A stretch of DNA of 64,000 nt from Rhodococcoides kyotonense (GCF_001645385.1 NZ_LVHI01000032.1:124001-188000); one strand, 5' to 3'. Positions 43,263 to 52,167 are shown, counted from the first letter of the stretch. Made by a program: numbers and translations. Notes: generated by a model from the letters alone, not told the origin.

Positions 43263-44648
43263 ATGACTGCGGTAGAAGCCCTCATCGATTCATTGCCGCG
43301 GGAGATCGTCATCTCCGATCCCGACATCGTGGCGTCGTACGCGCACGATCAGTCGCGATTCACCGACAGCGCACCGCCCGCGGCGGTTCTGGTTCCCCGA
43401 ACGACGGGGGAGGTGTCCGCGTGTCTGGCAGCGGCACACAGTAATTCGGTGGCCGTGATTCCGCGTGGTGCAGGAAGTGGACTGAGCGGCGCAGCCAATG
43501 CGACCGCAGGTGCCGTCGTGTTGAGTCTGCACCGTATGACCGCAATCCGCGAGATCGACACCGTCGACCGACTGGCCGTCGTCGAGCCGGGCGTCGTGAC
43601 GGCGGATCTGCGTGCGCGGGCAGCCGATGCCGGACTGTTCTATCCGCCGGACCCGGGCAGCGTCGCGTTCAGCACGATCGGCGGCAACGTCGCCACCAAC
43701 GCGGGCGGAATGTGCTGCGTGAAATACGGTGTGACAGGCGATTTCGTGCTCGCGCTCGAGGTCGTTCTCGCGGACGGCCGAATTCTGCGCACCGGAAGGC
43801 GCACGGTCAAGGGCGTCGCGGGGTACGACCTGACGCATCTGCTCGTCGGCTCGGAGGGCACGCTGGGCGTCATCACCGAGATCACGGTCAAGCTGCTGCC
43901 TGCGCCTCGCGAGGCCCGTACGCTCGTCGCGTCGTTCCCCACGCTCGAAAAAGCTGGTCTGGCGGTGGCCGAGATAGCGTCGTCCGGTTCGACGCCGTCG
44001 ATGCTCGAAATCCTCGACCGCACAACGGTTCAGGCGGTCGACCGGATGACGAAGATGGGTATGGGCGAGGACACCGCCGCACTCCTGCTGGTGCAGAGCG
44101 ACGACGTCGACGCCGAATCCGTCCTCGCTGCAATCGAATCGACGTGCGACCGGCTTGGTGCGTCCGACGTCGTCGTCAGCTCGGATCAGGCCGAGGCCGC
44201 GATGCTGCTCGAAGCGCGTCGTCTCGCGCTGCCGGCGCTGGAAAGCCTCGGTGACTGGTTGCTCGACGACGTCGCCGTCCCGTGCTCGCGCATCACCGAT
44301 CTCATCGGCTACATCGAAGGACTCGCCGCAGAGTTGGGTCTGACGATCGGAGTGTTCGGTCACGCAGGCGACGGCAACCTGCATCCGACGATCATCTACG
44401 ACGAGTCCGACGCCTCGAGCAAAGCCGCGGCACTGTCGGCGTTCGACGCGATCACTCGGCGCGCGCTCGATCTCGGCGGAACCATCACCGGCGAACACGG
44501 TGTCGGCAGACTGAAGTCCGGCTGGCTGGCCGTCGAGCACGACGAGACGTCGATGCAGGTGCAGCGGGCGGTCAAGGCTGCGCTCGACCCCACGGGAATC
44601 CTGAATCCGGGGTGTGCGCCTGCGGCACCCGTGCGCGCGAATGTATAG
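43263..44648 (+). CDS. FAD-binding oxidase, GlcD/D-lactate dehydrogenase family
   Basis: The 461-aa VAO-fold flavoprotein has a PCMH FAD domain (IPRGAGSGLSGAANAT, PPDPGSVAFSTIGGNVATNAGG). The C-terminal FAD-oxidase domain has the substrate/metal histidines in VFGHAGDGNLHP and GEHGVG. It should oxidise a D-2-hydroxy acid such as glycolate or D-lactate to the keto acid. The last codons and TAG are supplied by the 40-bp palindrome, giving the same VRANV ending as the importer gene. Confidence 0.88.
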   Translation: MTAVEALIDSLPREIVISDPDIVASYAHDQSRFTDSAPPAAVLVPRTTGEVSACLAAAHSNSVAVIPRGAGSGLSGAANATAGAVVLSLHRMTAIREIDTVDRLAVVEPGVVTADLRARAADAGLFYPPDPGSVAFSTIGGNVATNAGGMCCVKYGVTGDFVLALEVVLADGRILRTGRRTVKGVAGYDLTHLLVGSEGTLGVITEITVKLLPAPREARTLVASFPTLEKAGLAVAEIASSGSTPSMLEILDRTTVQAVDRMTKMGMGEDTAALLLVQSDDVDAESVLAAIESTCDRLGASDVVVSSDQAEAAMLLEARRLALPALESLGDWLLDDVAVPCSRITDLIGYIEGLAAELGLTIGVFGHAGDGNLHPTIIYDESDASSKAAALSAFDAITRRALDLGGTITGEHGVGRLKSGWLAVEHDETSMQVQRAVKAALDPTGILNPGCAPAAPVRANV

Positions 44649-44670
44649 CCCGCTATACATTCGCGCGCAC
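44631..44670. repeat. 40-bp palindromic element, copy 2
   Basis: A perfect inverted repeat: two 19-nt arms (core GAATGTATAGC / GCTATACATTC) around CC. It is identical to copy 1 (34797-34836) except one base. The GlcD-like gene ends inside it (TAG at 44646-44648). It precedes the reverse-transcriptase locus. Confidence 0.88.
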
Positions 44671-44671
44671 A

Positions 44672-44863
44672 TGGCATATTGGACACCATGCAGCGGCGCA
44701 CGGGCGAGAGTTGGTCCGCGCGACCATCCTCAGGGGTAACCCCTGGGTGTGAGAGAACAACCGGTCACTGCGTCCGACGCCGCTCCGCACGCTCCGCGTG
44801 CCAGACGGCGCCGAGTACGAAAGTTTCAGGTCGCCCGTCGCCGCTGCACCCGGGACCGCACGG
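44672..44863 (+). other. Structured non-coding leader upstream of the reverse transcriptase (possible msr-msd)
   Basis: About 190 nt without a convincing gene separate the palindrome from the RT start. It can fold at least two hairpins: CAGGG-GTAAC-CCCTG (44731-44745), and a longer one with outer CGCCG/CGGCG (44778-44782, 44806-44810) and inner GCACG/CGTGC (44787-44801). Retron non-coding RNAs occupy this position and size range, but I could not identify the a1/a2 pair or the branching G. This is a candidate only. Confidence 0.25.
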
Positions 44864-46114
44864 ATGAACCCACGCGAGTTCACCACGCCGATGGCTGCGT
44901 TTCTGGCCGAGCTCGCATCCGACGTTCCGTGGACGCGTGACCGTCTCGAGGAGGCGTTCATGCCGGTGTTGGGGGTGAAGGCGTTGCGACTCGCGGACCG
45001 GTTGATCGACCTGTACCCGTCACCGCCGTTCGACGAGGAATCCCTGTACCGGCTCATTGCTGATCTTCCCCGGTTGCCCGACAAGAAGTCGGAGGAGCCC
45101 GAACGCAGAACGTCCGGCCCGAAGCCCTGGCGCTTCGACGTTCCCCGCTACTTCTCGACGGGCGACCTCGCGGAATCGTTGAACCTGACGATCGACGAGA
45201 TCGAATGGTTCGCCGACGCGCAACAACGACTGAAGACGGCGTCGTCGACGCTCCGGCACTACCGGGCCACGTCGATTTCGAAACGGTCCGGCGCTCGGGT
45301 GCTCGAAATTCCGAAGCCTCGCCTTCGTGAGATTCAGCGAAAAGTCTTGCGTCGCATACTCGATCAGGTTCCTGCGCACGGTGCGGCACACGGCTTCGTC
45401 ACCGGCCGAAGCCCTCGCACGTTCGGGATCCCGCACGCCGGCCGGGACGTCGTCCTCGCCGCCGATCTGAAGGACTTCTTCCCGTCGATCGGAATCGGGA
45501 GAGTCGTCGCGATTTTCGACGCCCTCGGCTACCCGCGGACGGTCGCGTGGAATCTTGCGTACCTGTGCACGACGAGCGCTCCGGCGGGCGAACTGGCCGG
45601 CGTTCCGTACGAGACAGCGTCCTTGCTGCGAACCCGTCACCTGCCGCAGGGCGCCCCGACGTCACCCGCTCTGGCCAACCTGGCGGCCCGGATGCTCGAC
45701 ATCCGGCTCACCGGTCTCGCCCGTTCCATGGGCCTGCGGTACACGAGATATGCCGACGACCTGGCGTTCTCCGGAACGTGCGACGTCGACAGGGTGCTCT
45801 GGGTGGTCAGACACATCGTGCGTGACGAGGGATTCATGCTGCATCCGAACAAAACCCGCGTACGACGCTCGCACAAGCGACAGCAGTTGACGGGCCTCGT
45901 CGTGAACGAGTGGCCTGCGGTGCCGCGATCCGAGTACGACGAGCTCCGAGCGATACTGCACAACTGCGCACGGACGGGCCCGGAGGCGCAGAACCGTTCT
46001 GGGCACGGCGACTTTCGAGCCCATCTCTACGGCCGCATCGCACGCATCGGCGAGACGAGCGCTACGAGGCGTCGGAAATTGCTCGAGCTCGCAGAACGCG
46101 TGAACTGGTCCTGA
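44864..46114 (+). CDS. Retron-like reverse transcriptase with N-terminal extension
   Basis: The 416-aa protein, from ATG 44864, has an uncharacterised N-terminal region of about 100 residues and then a retron-type RT. The RT shows AAHGFVTGRS (174-183), catalytic Asp201 in DLKDFFPSI, LPQGAPTSP (260-268), YADD (296-299) and LTGLVVN (342-348), the last resembling the retron VTG region. The usual NAxxH of retrons reads FGIPH, keeping the His. The C-terminal FRAHLYGRIARIGETSATRRRKLLELAERVNW is also retron-like. GTG 44798 is a possible but less likely start. No adjacent effector gene is evident, so the N-terminal region may serve that role. Confidence 0.8.
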   Translation: MNPREFTTPMAAFLAELASDVPWTRDRLEEAFMPVLGVKALRLADRLIDLYPSPPFDEESLYRLIADLPRLPDKKSEEPERRTSGPKPWRFDVPRYFSTGDLAESLNLTIDEIEWFADAQQRLKTASSTLRHYRATSISKRSGARVLEIPKPRLREIQRKVLRRILDQVPAHGAAHGFVTGRSPRTFGIPHAGRDVVLAADLKDFFPSIGIGRVVAIFDALGYPRTVAWNLAYLCTTSAPAGELAGVPYETASLLRTRHLPQGAPTSPALANLAARMLDIRLTGLARSMGLRYTRYADDLAFSGTCDVDRVLWVVRHIVRDEGFMLHPNKTRVRRSHKRQQLTGLVVNEWPAVPRSEYDELRAILHNCARTGPEAQNRSGHGDFRAHLYGRIARIGETSATRRRKLLELAERVNWS

Positions 46115-46141
46115 CCACCTGTTCGACGCGTATCGCCCGGT

Positions 46142-46324
46142 TCAGGAGGCGCGCGTCAGCTCGATTTCGCCGACGCACTGGCATCCGCCGGTGATCTCGG
46201 CGCAGTCGAGAACGAGGTAGTGCCGAACGTACTCGAGATCCACGCAGCCTGGGTCGGTGCATTCCGCGTCGCCGACTGCGTGAATGACGAGCGTGCCTTC
46301 GCAGACGTCTGCGATGTCGTGCAT
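46142..46324 (-). CDS. Small cysteine-rich protein, unknown function
   Basis: A 60-aa protein starts at ATG 46324 with a strong AAAGGAG 6 nt upstream. Six cysteines (8, 22, 27, 41, 48, 50), including CTDPGC and CQC, suggest zinc or iron binding or a compact redox fold. It is convergent with the reverse transcriptase, 27 bp apart. The long upstream open frame lacks protein character. I do not recognise the family. Confidence 0.6.
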   Translation of the reverse strand: MHDIADVCEGTLVIHAVGDAECTDPGCVDLEYVRHYLVLDCAEITGGCQCVGEIELTRAS

Positions 46325-46460
46325 GAGGACTCCTTTCCCTGTAGCCCCATTCCTATCACCGCGGTCCGACAAGTTCGGGAGAAGAGATGCGTGTCCTGGG
46401 TGTAGCCCGAGACCGGTGCCGGTCGGGGACGGCGTCGATAGCACCGCCGCACCGAGCCCC

Positions 46461-47018
46461 TCAGCGCGTGCCTGCGTCGAGCAGAACCGTCGCGGCTTCC
46501 TTTGCGGCGAGCGCGGATTCGGGCGATTCGGAAATCGCCGCGGTCGTCTGCGCCCCCTCGGCCAACAGTGCAATCTGCAACCCGAGCTTTTCCGGGCACC
46601 CTGCCTCGACGGCCAATTCGGTTACGTAGGAGACGAATTCGCGCTTGTGACGATGTGCCGCGTCGGCCACCGCGGGCATGGTGGCACCCAACTCGCCGAA
46701 CGAGTTGATGAACGCGCAGCCACGAAAATTGTCCTCGCGGAACCAGGTGTCGAGAAAGTCGAAGATGGACAGCAACTTCTCACGCGGATCGCTGTACTCG
46801 GCGGCCTGCGCGAGGATGCGCTCGTTCCACAGCTCGGTGCGGCCTTCGAGGACGCGCGCGACGATGTCGGATTTGGACGGGAACAACGTGTACATCCGCT
46901 TCAGAGAAATGCCCGCCGCGGCGCGCAGTTCGTCCATTCCGACGGCCTGAACACCGCGGGCGTAGAACAACTCGTCGGCCGCCGCCAGCACCGATGCTCG
47001 TGAGGCGTCCGTCTCCAT
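46461..47018 (-). CDS. TetR-family transcriptional regulator
   Basis: The 185-aa repressor has an N-terminal helix-turn-helix (SVLAAADELFYARGVQAVGMDELRAAAGISLKRMYTLFPSKSDIV) and an all-helical C-terminal domain. The latter has FREDNFRGCAFINSFGELG, typical of the QacR/YcdC-like group. ATG 47018 has AAGGAG upstream. It is divergent from the alpha/beta hydrolase, with two matching palindromes between the genes, so autoregulation and control of the hydrolase are expected. Confidence 0.88.
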   Translation of the reverse strand: METDASRASVLAAADELFYARGVQAVGMDELRAAAGISLKRMYTLFPSKSDIVARVLEGRTELWNERILAQAAEYSDPREKLLSIFDFLDTWFREDNFRGCAFINSFGELGATMPAVADAAHRHKREFVSYVTELAVEAGCPEKLGLQIALLAEGAQTTAAISESPESALAAKEAATVLLDAGTR

Positions 47019-47037
47019 CGTCACCAACTCCTTGCGC

Positions 47038-47089
47038 AGAGAACCAACGTTCTCTAGTGTAGTCCACGGCGAGAGAACGACCGTTCTCC
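47038..47089. promoter_or_regulatory. Twin TetR operators in the divergent promoter
   Basis: Two sites share the pattern GAGAAC-N4-GTTCTC: AGAGAAC-CAAC-GTTCTCT (47038-47055) and GAGAAC-GACC-GTTCTC (47073-47088). Their centres are 34 bp apart, about three helical turns, between the TetR gene and the hydrolase gene. Confidence 0.65.
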
Positions 47090-47103
47090 TGCGGGAACCC
47101 TGA

Positions 47104-47964
<861 letters not shown>

Positions 47965-47985
47965 GAGCTGTGCAAGCATGAACGA

Positions 47986-48693
47986 ATGACCGATGGCCCG
48001 CGACCGACCGTGGCGACCTCCGAGTCCGTACGGCTCGGAGTGTTGCTCGCGGCGGTCGGCGGGTTCGTCGACGTCTACACGTTCATGACGCGCGACGGTG
48101 TGTTCGCCAATGCACAGACCGCCAACGTCGTTCTGTTGGGGATCGATGCGGCGTCGGGTCATTGGGCCTCGGCGCGCGGTTATCTCCCGCCGCTGATCGC
48201 GTTCGTTCTCGGTGTCTTTACCGCCGAAGCCGTGACGAGGCCGGCCGTCGCGCGCATCGTGCGACGACCGGTTCGCGCGGTTCTCGTCATCGAGATCCTG
48301 GTGATCGCGGCCGTCGGTTTCGTCCCGGCGTCGGCGCCGAATGCCGTTGTCACCATTTCGATTTCGTTCGTCGCAGCCCTGCAGGTCACCACCTTTCGCG
48401 TGCTGGTGGATCAGGCGTTCAGCACGACGATGACGACGGGCAATCTACGGAGCTTCTCGCAGGCCGTGTTTCGACGCGTCGTCGCAGGTCACAAGGACGC
48501 CGGGGTGCGGGCGGCCAACTTCGGGACCGTCATCGCCGGGTTCCTCGGCGGGGCGATCGTCGGCGCACTCGCGGTGCGGCTGTTGGATGTTCGAGCCGCG
48601 TGGGTCGCCGCCGGGATGCTCGTGATTGCGTTGGCGCTGTTTCTGTTCGACGAGTGGCGCGACGTCCCGCGGGTCCGCGATCCCCGCGTATGA
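47986..48693 (+). CDS. DUF1275 (YoaK-like) membrane protein
   Basis: The 235-aa protein has about six membrane helices and the segments GGFVDVYTFMTRDGVFANAQTANVVLLG and TTFRVLVDQAFSTTMTTGNLRSF, both diagnostic of DUF1275. The family is of unknown, possibly transport, function. It follows the hydrolase by 21 bp and may be co-transcribed. The 3' side carries a large hairpin. Confidence 0.85.
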   Translation: MTDGPRPTVATSESVRLGVLLAAVGGFVDVYTFMTRDGVFANAQTANVVLLGIDAASGHWASARGYLPPLIAFVLGVFTAEAVTRPAVARIVRRPVRAVLVIEILVIAAVGFVPASAPNAVVTISISFVAALQVTTFRVLVDQAFSTTMTTGNLRSFSQAVFRRVVAGHKDAGVRAANFGTVIAGFLGGAIVGALAVRLLDVRAAWVAAGMLVIALALFLFDEWRDVPRVRDPRV

Positions 48694-48708
48694 CGCTACC
48701 GCCCAACC

Positions 48709-48769
48709 AAATTTACCCTCCTGTTGTGCGGTTCGCGGAGTCGAAAGCGCACAACAGGAGGGTAAATTT
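48709..48769. repeat. 22-bp perfect inverted repeat between convergent genes
   Basis: The arms at 48709-48730 (AAATTTACCCTCCTG...) and 48748-48769 are fully complementary and enclose a 17-nt loop. It lies 15 bp after the DUF1275 stop and 16 bp before the RraA stop on the other strand, so it can act as a bidirectional terminator. Its AT-rich ends are unusual for this genome. Confidence 0.8.
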
Positions 48770-48785
48770 CGCAGGTAGCGGACGA

Positions 48786-49262
48786 TCAGACGACGACGAC
48801 CCCGTCGGAATCGCTGTAGACGATCTCGCCCGGGTTGAAGGTGATGCCGCCGATCTCGACGGGGACGTTCTTCTCGCCCGAGCCGGTCTGCGTGCTCTTG
48901 CGCGGGTTGGTGCCGAGTGCCTTGACGCCGATCTCCAGGGTGCGCAGGATCGCGGAATCGCGGATGGCGCCGTTGACGATCACGCCCGCCCACCCGTTCG
49001 CGACGCCCTTGCCTGCGATGATGTCGCCGACCAGGGCGGTGTGAATGCTCGCATCGCCGTCGATGACCAGAACGCCACCGTTGCCGGGCTCACCGAGAGT
49101 CTGCTTGACCAGCAGGTTGTCCTGGAAGCACTTGATCGTCGTGATCGGACCGGCGAACTCGGTGTGCTTGCCGAACTGGATGAATTGCGTGTCGCAGCTA
49201 CGGATTTCGGGACCGATCTCGTCGGCCAGGTCTGCAGTTGCCTTGAATTCGACGGAAGTCAT
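48786..49262 (-). CDS. rraA: RraA-like protein (ribonuclease regulator / HMG-aldolase family)
   Basis: The 158-aa protein has TADLADEIG at the N-terminus, [42 protein letters not shown] and the C-terminal [14 protein letters not shown]. These are the hallmarks of RraA and the 4-hydroxy-4-methyl-2-oxoglutarate aldolase relatives. In E. coli RraA inhibits RNase E; in other bacteria relatives are aldolases. The short length fits RraA. ATG 49262 marks the conserved start. Confidence 0.87.
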   Translation of the reverse strand: MTSVEFKATADLADEIGPEIRSCDTQFIQFGKHTEFAGPITTIKCFQDNLLVKQTLGEPGNGGVLVIDGDASIHTALVGDIIAGKGVANGWAGVIVNGAIRDSAILRTLEIGVKALGTNPRKSTQTGSGEKNVPVEIGGITFNPGEIVYSDSDGVVVV

Positions 49263-49272
49263 GCACGGGAGC

Positions 49273-49644
49273 CTAGTCGAGACGCCCGTGCCGCCTCTCG
49301 TACTCCTCACGCGTCCGGTCCAGTCTGGCCTGCGTGCCCGCATTGAGCAGTTCCGGGTCGAGACCGTGCACCAACAGGCGGTGACGGCGGTACACGTTCA
49401 TCAGCGCGATCGCGAAGTAGACGAGCGGAATGAACAGCAACGCCATCATCGCCAACCCGATCCACAGCGGACCGGGAACGAGCAGGAACAGGCAGAGAAG
49501 CGGGATCACGGGCAACGTGAACCGGATCATGTAGCGAGCCTGCGCGCCGTTGCCGACGAGATCCTCGCGGACCCAATCCTGCATCGACGGCGGCAGGACA
49601 CGGCCGAACTGATAGCCCACGTACTGCCGGAAGTTCGGTCTCAC
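49273..49644 (-). CDS. DUF5313-like membrane protein
   Basis: The 123-aa protein starts [25 protein letters not shown] from a GTG. It has two transmembrane helices ([39 protein letters not shown]) and ends in a basic, Arg-rich tail. It resembles the DUF5313 family of mycolate actinomycetes, of unknown function. It starts 10 bp after the preceding gene's stop, consistent with an operon. Confidence 0.75.
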   Translation of the reverse strand: MRPNFRQYVGYQFGRVLPPSMQDWVREDLVGNGAQARYMIRFTLPVIPLLCLFLLVPGPLWIGLAMMALLFIPLVYFAIALMNVYRRHRLLVHGLDPELLNAGTQARLDRTREEYERRHGRLD

Positions 49645-49654
49645 ACGGTGAACT

Positions 49655-50104
49655 CTACGCCCGAACCTGCGCGAGGACAGCCGCGCCGATCCCCAACGCA
49701 ACAACATCCTCGGCGACGGCCGCAGCCAGCGGCGGAACCGTCGTCGACGCCCATCCGCGGTAGGCGTGACCTGCATAGGAACCGGCAACCGCGGACAGGC
49801 CACCGATGACTGCCGCCGGGACCGGGTCGTTCCCCAGAGCGCGGGCGACGGCATAGGCGCCACCCGCACCCGCGAGGATTCGGCCACCGAGCGGGCCCGG
49901 ATCGAGTCGCGACGGCGTCGACGGCAGCTTGTCCGCGACGAGCTCGCCTGCCGTGACGACCGCCGAACCCCCGACCGCCAACCGCTCGTACGGCGATCCG
50001 CGGAACCAGCTCAACAGACCGACGCTGATTCCGACGGAACTACGAAACCCACTCGCCTTGCCGATCGCTGCGGACAACAGGGCCGAACGCACTGTCAGGT
50101 TCAT
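49655..50104 (-). CDS. Small membrane protein, DUF4126-like
   Basis: The 149-aa hydrophobic protein has Gly/Ala-rich helices (SALLSAAIGKASGFRSSVGISV, GGAYAVARAL, AAVIGGLSAVAGSYAGH, VAEDVVALGIGAAVLAQV). The glycine-rich pattern resembles DUF4126 membrane proteins. ATG 50104 is used. The function is unknown. It is probably in an operon with the DUF5313-like gene. Confidence 0.6.
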   Translation of the reverse strand: MNLTVRSALLSAAIGKASGFRSSVGISVGLLSWFRGSPYERLAVGGSAVVTAGELVADKLPSTPSRLDPGPLGGRILAGAGGAYAVARALGNDPVPAAVIGGLSAVAGSYAGHAYRGWASTTVPPLAAAVAEDVVALGIGAAVLAQVRA

Positions 50105-50157
50105 GCGACGAGTATCGCCCGCGGCCGACAGGCCTGGCACGTGTTCGGCCCGATCCG

Positions 50158-50916
50158 TCACTTACCAGCCGCATTGGCGACGATCGCGTCACGCAGATAC
50201 TGCGCGAGACCCGGTGCGACGTCGTCGTAATGCTTGGTGAAGCGCTCGTCGGAGACGTACATCTCGCCGAGACAGACGTGCATCTCGTATCCGCAGTCGT
50301 AGTACTGCTCGATGCCGGCGCGGTGCCGCTCCGCCAACTCCGCTGCCTGCTCGGAGTCCGCCGGAACACCGGCCATCATCGCGGCCGCGAAATCGGCTTC
50401 GAGAGCATCGGTTTCGGCCTTGACCCGCGTCCAGTCCTCCTTGGTGAACGACGCAGTGCGGGCCTGCGACTGCTTCCACGCCTCCGTCTGGCCCCACCGC
50501 TCCTCGGCTTCGCCCGCGTACTCCTCACCGAGCCAGTCGTCGCCGAACACTTCGCGCTGCTCTTCGGGGGTCAACTGAATTCCCATCTTCTTCGCCTCCA
50601 TCATCCTGTCCACGGCCGCAGCCATTCGATGCAAGCGATCGATCTTGGCGTCCAACAACTTTCGCTGACGCCTCAGGTGCGCCATCGTGTCGATGGACGG
50701 ATCGTCGAGGAGGGCGGCGATGTCGTCCAACCCGAACCCCAGTTCGCGGTAGGTCAACACCTGGTGCAGCCGTTCGACATCCGACGCCGAATAACTGCGG
50801 TAGCCCTTCGAGGTGCGACCCGACGGCACCACAAGACCGATGTCGTCGTAGTGGTGCAACGTCCGAACGCTGATCCCGACGAGCCGGGCCACCTCGCCCA
50901 CCTTCATATCGCTCAC
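50158..50916 (-). CDS. TipA-like MerR-family regulator
   Basis: The 252-aa protein joins an N-terminal MerR winged helix (KVGEVARLVGISVRTLHHYDDIGLVVPSGRTSKGYRSYS) and a long coiled-coil dimer helix to a C-terminal TipAS drug-binding domain (ALEADFAAAMMAGVPADSEQAAELAERHRAGIEQYYDCGYEMHVCLGEMYV). Such proteins sense thiopeptide and other antibiotics and activate their own promoter. GTG 50916 or ATG 50907 are possible starts; no Shine-Dalgarno sequence is seen, in line with a leaderless transcript. Confidence 0.87.
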   Translation of the reverse strand: MSDMKVGEVARLVGISVRTLHHYDDIGLVVPSGRTSKGYRSYSASDVERLHQVLTYRELGFGLDDIAALLDDPSIDTMAHLRRQRKLLDAKIDRLHRMAAAVDRMMEAKKMGIQLTPEEQREVFGDDWLGEEYAGEAEERWGQTEAWKQSQARTASFTKEDWTRVKAETDALEADFAAAMMAGVPADSEQAAELAERHRAGIEQYYDCGYEMHVCLGEMYVSDERFTKHYDDVAPGLAQYLRDAIVANAAGK

Positions 50917-50924
50917 AGAAGACA

Positions 50925-50955
50925 AGCGTGGTACCTCCCGCAACGTCAGGGTCAA
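50925..50955 (-). promoter_or_regulatory. MerR-type promoter with long spacer
   Basis: On the minus strand TTGACC (50955-50950) and CACGCT (50930-50925) are separated by 19 bp, the elongated spacing MerR proteins act on. The spacer carries an imperfect dyad CTGACGTTGCGGGAGGT. Transcription would start close to the regulator's GTG. Confidence 0.5.
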
Positions 50956-50961
50956 GTCCTT

Positions 50962-52167
50962 CTAGCGAACCACCCTGTCGCATCCGCCGGTAGTGGCACC
51001 CGCCAAGCGCTGCGACAACCAGTCGAATGCACCGGGACGGCCGCTGGTCTCCGCGCCGGCATGGTCACCGGGAATCTCCTCGAGATGTACCGACGCACCC
51101 AGCGCGCACCACTGATCCTGGACGGCTTCCGCGCCCTCCTTGGGAATCAGGAAGTCCTGCAACCCCTGGTAGATGTACATGGGGGCGTCCGGCTTGACCT
51201 GCCCCATCCGGTTCTCCTCGACGACGGCTCTGCTGACCGGATGGTCGAACACGTTCGGGACATCGGACAGATTCTGCTGATTTAGCAGGAGCAGACCGCT
51301 GTACGACAGGACGTCGACGCATTGATCCTTCTGGAGCAGCGCGACGCGTCGACCGTTGTCGTTGGTCAGGTCCCGCATCTCGGGATACTCCCGGGCCAAG
51401 CCCGACGAGGCGGCGGCGAACAGTCCCGACCCGATGCCGCCGTTCAGCGAACGCTGCAGAATCTTGTAGTCGGTCGGAGGGCCACCGAACGCGACGCCCG
51501 CGATGTTCAACTCCGGCGCGTACGACGGTGCGAGCTGTGCTGCCCATCCCGACGCGATCGCGCCACCGGAGTACCCGGTGATACCGATCGGAGCGTCGGC
51601 TGCGACGCCTGCGCTGTGCGAGGCGCGGAGGCCGTCGAGCACGGTGTGACCTGCGACGAGGCCTGCCGAGTACGCCTGCCGCGGGCCTTGATAATCGGTG
51701 ACGACGACCGAATATCCGCGGCCCAGCAGGTCCTGAACCCGGTCGATCTCCTTGTTGGTGCCCCGCGGCAACGTGTACGACGGGGCGCACGTGTTGCCGA
51801 GCGAATCCGTCGCCTCGTTGTACGCGACGACCGGACGCGGTCCGCCGCCGGCCCACGGAGCGTCGGGGACGATGACCGTCGTCGCCGCGGCTATGGGGTT
51901 GTTCTCCGAATCGGTGGAACGGAACAGCAGTTGGGTCGACGTCGTACCGGGTTGTACGGCAACGCTTCTGGTGTTCAAGACGGTTCCCGGGGCCTGTGCC
52001 TCGAAACCGGCGGGCGGAGTGAACCACGGATCGCCCAACGGTGTCGGCAGATACGCGGCCGGGTCGCGCGGGGGAGTGACGAGATCCCCGATCGGGTCGG
52101 CCTGGACCGACGGTGACGACGCGATCAGTAGAGCTGCTGCGCCGACGAGAACGAGTGCTGCACGCAC
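50962..52167 (-). CDS. Secreted lipase (LIP/secretory lipase family)
   Basis: The 401-aa protein has a signal peptide (ALVLVGAAALLIASSPSVQA then D). The secretory-lipase fold has the nucleophile in GITGYSGGAIASGWAAQLA, the acid in YQGLQDFLIP and the His in IPGDHAGAE. Cysteine pairs near TCAPSY, DQCVDV, QWCALG and GGCDRV could form disulfides. GTG 52167 has a GGGGGAT ribosome site 5 nt upstream. It probably hydrolyses triacylglycerols or other esters outside the cell. Confidence 0.87.
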   Translation of the reverse strand: MRAALVLVGAAALLIASSPSVQADPIGDLVTPPRDPAAYLPTPLGDPWFTPPAGFEAQAPGTVLNTRSVAVQPGTTSTQLLFRSTDSENNPIAAATTVIVPDAPWAGGGPRPVVAYNEATDSLGNTCAPSYTLPRGTNKEIDRVQDLLGRGYSVVVTDYQGPRQAYSAGLVAGHTVLDGLRASHSAGVAADAPIGITGYSGGAIASGWAAQLAPSYAPELNIAGVAFGGPPTDYKILQRSLNGGIGSGLFAAASSGLAREYPEMRDLTNDNGRRVALLQKDQCVDVLSYSGLLLLNQQNLSDVPNVFDHPVSRAVVEENRMGQVKPDAPMYIYQGLQDFLIPKEGAEAVQDQWCALGASVHLEEIPGDHAGAETSGRPGAFDWLSQRLAGATTGGCDRVVR

